Positions 59,109 to 64,000 of a DNA stretch of 64,000 nucleotides are shown here, piece by piece. The stretch's first letter is position 1; every line of letters starts with the position of its first letter. Where the stretch lies: the NCBI RefSeq assembly GCF_008831285.2, contig NC_045145.1, forward strand, positions 868,001 through 932,000, written 5' to 3'. Under the pieces are notes generated by a model. It made no database searches, was not told where the DNA came from, and saw only the letters and a list, made by a program, of their open reading frames with translations. Source of the stretch: Nymphaea colorata. Taxonomy: Eukaryota > Streptophyta > Magnoliopsida > Nymphaeales > Nymphaeaceae. The position numbers and the translations under genes are program-made.

Positions 59109-62026
59109 CGAATGCCTACACGGGTGACCAAGGACCTCCCATATGCCAAAAGTCTTTACTAAGGTCCTTGCCAAGGGACTGTGGTCCTCATCCAAGCTGG
59201 GTAGGTGAGGGTGCAGATGTGAACTGTATTAAGGCAGTTCCAACAGACCATGATGGCTGTTAACAGAGAGATTGGGGACAAGCTCCATTCAATGGGGGTG
59301 GACTTGAAGTGCACCTACCTAGAACACAGTCGAGTGTGGCCGGGGAGGCTGCCGAGGACGTAGTCGGGATACCAGCTGCTATAAAGTCATGGTCAGAAGC
59401 GGGGAGATGGCTAGCACGGCATCAGTTGAAGCATTGACTTTAAGGCATTGTGAGTTTGACCGAGAGAAGATACAGGGAGGGCCAAGGTGTTTTGAGCGAA
59501 GTGAGGCTAATTCCATGTTGAGCAAAGCCGAGGTGCTAAATGTAGAGTGCAAGACTGAAGGGCCGATTGAGATAGGCAGTCCAGAGGCTAGTGAGGTTAA
59601 CCTTACTTTGAGGAGATCGAACCGTAAGGCGTTAGGCGCAAGCCGGCCAGGGAGATTGCGGAGGGCAGCGATATCCATTGTGAGGTTAATCTGAAGACAA
59701 AATAGAGTTGTGGCCTACAGATTGCAGCCGGTGACGAGAGCGAGAAGCATACAATGGGTTCAAGCAAGGTTCACTCAGCTGAGCAGAGCATGGAATGTAC
59801 TAGGTTCGGTCAGGTCAGTGGTCAGCACAACAAGGCTGAAGAGCAGAGGTTGCTGGTTCGGGCGGAGAAAGACTACATCAGCTGTAAGAGACCAAGGAAG
59901 ACTGGGCGCAACCAAGAGTGCGTCCGGGTCAAGTTGGCAAGAGCTCAGGCTAACCTGAGCGCATCACGGCTGGGTTCAAGCCCAGACCGAGTCATTGTAT
60001 TTATTTTGTTTTGGATTTGATTGAGTCAGGTCTTGTACTCGTATCAGTCCGAGACAACGGGTTAAACCCAAGACAGTCTAGCGGCATATAAGCTAGAGAC
60101 TGTGCCAAAACCTGTAACTTTTAGAAATTGAATCAACAAAAGAAACCTTTTCTCTACCACATGAGAGAGTCTGATCTGCTTAAGTGTGGTGCGAAAAGCT
60201 AGGCCAGTGAAGAAGAATTTGCTGGAGAAGAAGATTGCCTACAAAACCAGAGGAGCCGAACCGGCAAGGCTACTGCAACTATAGATGTCAAATACTGTGC
60301 AAGTGCTCCCCAATCCTTGAGGCACTTAGAGGCTGGAATCGGAAGAAGGATCATTCGGTTGCGCAGCAGATCGTAGCTCATCCGAGGAATTTCTGCACTA
60401 CACGTCGATAGTCGGAGTAATTTCTCAATCGGTAAGAAATCCTTCTTCGTGGATATTCTACCACAAGAACTGTCTGTTTACCCGATCAGAAGTGGAGAGG
60501 ATGCTGACGTTTGATTGATTTGGGTCAACTCATCTAACGGGAGGAATAGATCGGTCTGATCTGACTGAGATCGAAGGATTTGAGAGGGATTTGAGATGCT
60601 GACGAGTTTAGGCGAGAACGATCCCTATTTCAGGCAGATCGTCTAATGTTTGACTTAGATCGATTTCAATTCTTTTAAGAATCAATTCTTACTATCGCAA
60701 TCTGTGAATAATTGTTGTGTATCCCTTGAGACGAGCTACAGAGTGAAACAGTGAGGAATCGACGGACTGAAGATGAAGAAACAGAGGCTGAATTCTTGTT
60801 CTGAAGACAGCGACAACAATCTCTAAAAATCAGTACAATTCCGGCAATCGGAGGTTCACCTGGGCGGAGAAATGGCTCAGACATCTTCATAACTCTTGGG
60901 GGATCATTCTGGTGAAGTTTGGGAAGAATCTGAGCTGTTTTGGATAGTTCGTCGGAGTTGATCGGAATCATGACGGCAGATCGTGGAATTAGGCGGCACA
61001 GTTCTGAGTGACACCAGAAGCTAGGTTGATTTCAATCCTCAACGACTCACCTTTTGGAAGCTGAATTTTTAGGTGTTCGTACATCAGAATCTCAGCTATC
61101 ACTAGTCCAAATTTGAGCTCAATCCGAGCTACTTTTGAATTGTGGCAAATTTTTTAGGTGACTGGCTCCAGAAGTTGCCTGAGTCATGCGACAGGCTGAT
61201 TTCAGGCAACTTTGGGGTGATTTTTGGAGCAACTAATCCTCCTGATCTTGGCTTCCTCCAAATCAAATTTCATGTTTTTTGGACCTTTGTACACGGAGTT
61301 ATGATTTTTTGAAGGAACGCTAGTCTGGGAGCTGGTTCCACACCTGCGAGAGGGATTCTCCCCCATTTCCCCAAATTCTGTTATAGACTTGGGTGAAATC
61401 GCCCGAAACGCTAGTGTTGTCTTAAACACTAGGAGCCTGCGCATTGGAGATTGACCTCCATCGAAGGACTTGTAGCCGATTGAGCTGTGGAGTATTGCTG
61501 AATACCGAGGATATACTTGGTCTTCTTCCTCTGTGAGTGCTGGACTAGCTCAGTAAGGTACATTCGAAACCCCCTATAGCTGCGTGGTTGGGTGTATTTG
61601 ATTTCCAGCCAACCTTCAGATTTGCAGCCATTCGTGAATCATCCAAAGCTCACCTAGGTGAGGACACATTCCCAAGTTGTTGAACTATCCTAGGGCAAAG
61701 GGTGTGGAATGCTCGACCTAGGGATTAAATGTATGGTTGGGCATGGATGATGTGATTGTGGAGTAAGGGAGAGATCTTTTTGTATCGTTGATGCTTGTAA
61801 AGCCTCACATTCCCATTCTTGATTTGTAGTATGTTGAAACTTGGGAGGGAACCACTATTTGTATATCAGTCCTAAGAGATATATTCAGTGGGGCTGTGTT
61901 TGACTTGGGAATGAAATTTTGTAATCTCTATTCTTTTAACCTTCCTCAGCATGTTAACCCCAATAGATCTTGAGAAGTGACTACAACTTGATCTCTTTTC
62001 AGAAGCTACAAGGGCAGGTCACATCA
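58775..62026 (+). repeat. gypsy direct repeat R (3' LTR)
   Basis: Begins inside the gag-protease tail (MAIDTKSAKTIAAQG), passes a possible polypurine tract and LTR start (AATGGGGG|TGGACTTG at about 59295), a TATA box (GGCATATAAGCTAG, about 60083), and ends at CACATCA (62026). It lacks the 520-bp block of repeat L and about 40 bp near 61208. Confidence 0.75.
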
Positions 62027-63987
62027 GATGCCCCGGAAGCAAAATTGATCAAAAAATGATAGAACATACACAAATAATAATTAAAGCATATAAAATAATG
62101 GAGAAAATTTTTTGTACAATCCATGCAATCCATAAGAAAATCTTTCAGTATATCACCAACATCCAGGAGCAAGAAATGTATGAGCTGAAACGATGCACCC
62201 ACAATGTAAACGCTGGAATAAGAAACATTTTGTTAAGGAAAGAAATTTTTTAAGTAATTCCAAAAACAACTTAGGGCTACAGTTTTGACATAATGGAACC
62301 TGAATGTATCTAACTGCATTCTAAATAAGAGAATACAACATGGTGCTTGTGTTCTCAAGCATCACAACAGATATTAATGCAATTCATCAAAAAAGTGTAG
62401 CGAGTTCCATTTGTAGGTTGTTCAACTTGCTACACTTTGATGCATGAGAAGTAGATCAGATCATTTTCATATTTTTAACACAGGGCAACTAGAGTTGGTG
62501 TTTACATCCCAGTTTCTAACCTATCCACAGTCTCACAGTTCCTCCACCAGCAGCATCAAAGTGAAAATCTTCACAAAACCTTAACTCATCATACGCAGAA
62601 CTACAAGATCAAAAGAGAGTTATCAACAGAATGTGGCAGAATATTGGTTACTGCTTCCTAAGTGATTAAAAGAAAAGAAGAAAAAACCGAAAACAGTTAA
62701 CGCCATGGAGATAAAGTTTTCAAAAGAGTTTCAAAGATGGACTATCAGTAAAGAAAATTATTCTGATGAAATTTTCTATAGAAAAAGCATCAAAAATAGG
62801 AAAAATATAATAGATCCACATGTAACATGAAATCCCCAAATGGTGTGATAACTTGGTAATATCCAAATCTAGCAACAGCAAAGGAGCCCCATTCCTCTAT
62901 GCATAGAAATTCTAAAAGATAGAATTCTTCTCTAGCGGCCAATAGCTGCTAGTGATGGATAGCTCTTCACAATCACCACTATGATAGGCAAAGGTTCATT
63001 AGGGACAAGTATGACATCTAACCGACTCTCCAGCGCTCAACAAAAAAGGGGGTAGCCGACCGATGCTCCATTCCGTCAGAGGAAAAACAGTGTCCCACTT
63101 TACAGGCCAGATGCAAAATTAAAAAGGCCATCTACATGCATTTAAACAAATAAGAGAGCTTCATTCTTACAAAATTCGCCTAGAACAGGGAAAAGGAACC
63201 ACATTTTCTGCACACCACCGCTTCAATAACCAAGAAATGATCGACTTCCACACCAAATCAAAAGAAAAGTGAAGGCTTCCACTGTAAGACATATAGCTTT
63301 CCTTGTCGAATCTGCTCGAATGCATGACACCCAGCACATCATCACCATGGGCGTACACTCCACATATACAGACTCCATAAAAAATTCACAGAAAGAAAAA
63401 TCCAGATATCTATGTTTTTTCAAGCGGACGCCGATGTAATTCTACTGAAGAATATGAAAATAAATTGAATTTGACATTCCTATGCAGATCCCAAGAGAAT
63501 GCATAGGATAAAACTTAAGAGAGAAAAGTAGACCTCGTCTTAAGGGAGCCTCGAATTTCGATATAATCTATGAATCTGTAGATATCAACAAGTACATTTG
63601 TGCAGAAAATGTCGTGACAGGTCAAATCCAATATTAAGTCTAGCCCTTCAAAATTCCTAACAGTTTGAGAGCGACAAGTTAGAGAAAACCATGTGATTCC
63701 AAAGGCAGCAAACTTGTCACTTTGCCGAATATTATTAACGAGAAAAAGCTTCAAGAAAAATAAAATTCACATTTCTGGCGATCATGACCCTTTGTACCCC
63801 AGGAAATTTTATACACAGAAAATTCCAGCATCCATCAATTTAATTGTGCATCCATCAACTTAATCGTCCCAACGAGGATGTAAAAAACTGTTTCAAGAAT
63901 GACAGAGATGTCTTCTTTACGCTGATCTCCTAGCCGGGCAACGACCAGACGAAAAAAGAATGAAACAGAGGAAAAAGAACATACTCA
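62027..63987. other. intron-like DNA, no gene recognised
   Basis: AT-rich sequence without repeats or recognisable exons. The 60-80 codon minus-strand frames at 63167-63423 and 63515-63754 show no family. If the VAL gene continues here this would be its first intron, split by the gypsy element. Confidence 0.4.
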
Positions 63988-64000
63988 CAGCGGTCACAGA
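63988..64000 (-). CDS. possible end of VAL exon 1 at the window edge
   Basis: The minus strand starts TCTGTGACCGCT|GTGAGTATG. The bases before the donor-like GTGAGTATG encode CDR with the next Cys split by the splice. VAL proteins have an LCDRCG-type motif in their N-terminal zinc finger. Only about 12 bases are visible, so this is weak on its own and gains weight only from the VAL exons at 51.8-53.0 kb on the same strand. Confidence 0.3.

Larger units (their letters stand above)
53124..62026 (+). mobile_element. Ty3/gypsy-derived element with gag-protease only and giant direct repeats
   Basis: Layout: direct repeat L (53124-56949), primer-binding site, gag and protease (56990-59108), direct repeat R (58775-62026). 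There is no reverse transcriptase, RNase H or integrase. The 3' end of the gag-protease frame overlaps the start of repeat R, and a broken version of the same coding tail opens repeat L. Either the terminal repeats truly include coding sequence, or the left part is the end of a second, tandem element sharing the middle LTR. It lies between VAL-type exons at 52 kb and intron-like DNA at 62 kb. No matching target duplication was seen at the outer ends. Confidence 0.75.

Noticed and set aside
1-64000. tRNA, rRNA or small nucleolar RNA genes
   Set aside because: I looked for A/B box pairs and cloverleaf ends and saw only the retrotransposon primer-binding sites; no RNA gene can be supported.

Overview
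The window is nuclear DNA of a flowering plant. Evidence: intron-containing plant gene families (LRR receptor kinase of subfamily XII type, a CYP75-like P450, a VAL/HSI2-type B3 factor, a plant GH2 beta-galactosidase), Ty1/copia and Ty3/gypsy LTR retrotransposons, AT-rich intergenic DNA and many (TA)n/(GA)n microsatellites. The species cannot be named from the sequence. A run of 100 N at 34846-34945 marks an assembly gap. I see no complete, undamaged protein-coding gene: everything recognisable is partial, broken or a transposon piece.

Layout. (1) 1-2321: front part of a minus-strand copia element (gag, primer site, LTR). (2) 3.4-5.3 kb: small repeat and copia scraps. (3) 5.5-14.6 kb and 22.6-31.6 kb: two direct copies of a roughly 9.1 kb segment, each carrying an LRR receptor kinase pseudogene on the minus strand and, upstream of it, a long inverted-repeat (foldback) element. 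(4) Between them, 15.0-19.5 kb: three head-to-tail copies of a 1.5 kb unit, followed by the C-terminal end of a third receptor kinase at 19.7-20.0 kb. (5) 32-41 kb: repeat-rich DNA with a 128-bp near-perfect palindrome, a P450 fragment, the gap, a fresh 138-bp tandem duplication and a decayed 0.6-kb duplication. (6) 41-43.9 kb: a minus-strand copia 3' half abutting a gypsy-like gag-protease remnant. (7) 45-53 kb: isolated, correctly spliced-looking exons, all on the minus strand: an unrecognised exon, one GH2 beta-galactosidase exon, and three consecutive exons of a VAL-type B3 gene. (8) 53.1-62.0 kb: a plus-strand gypsy element made of gag and protease only, between direct repeats of 3.3-3.8 kb. 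(9) 62-64 kb: intron-like DNA; the last bases may be the end of the first VAL exon.

How it fits together. The kinase region looks like a resistance-type receptor cluster that grew by segmental duplication and then decayed. The 45-64 kb region looks either like a VAL-type gene split by a gypsy insertion, or like a collection of gene fragments picked up by a transposon; the shared orientation allows both. Very many differences between repeat copies are single-base indels, so some of the apparent breaks could be uncorrected long-read errors.

I did not find a convincing new biological system. The best candidates for follow-up are the gag-protease-only element with giant terminal repeats, the 1.5-kb array with its conserved TATA box and splice-acceptor module, and the cluster of same-strand orphan exons.
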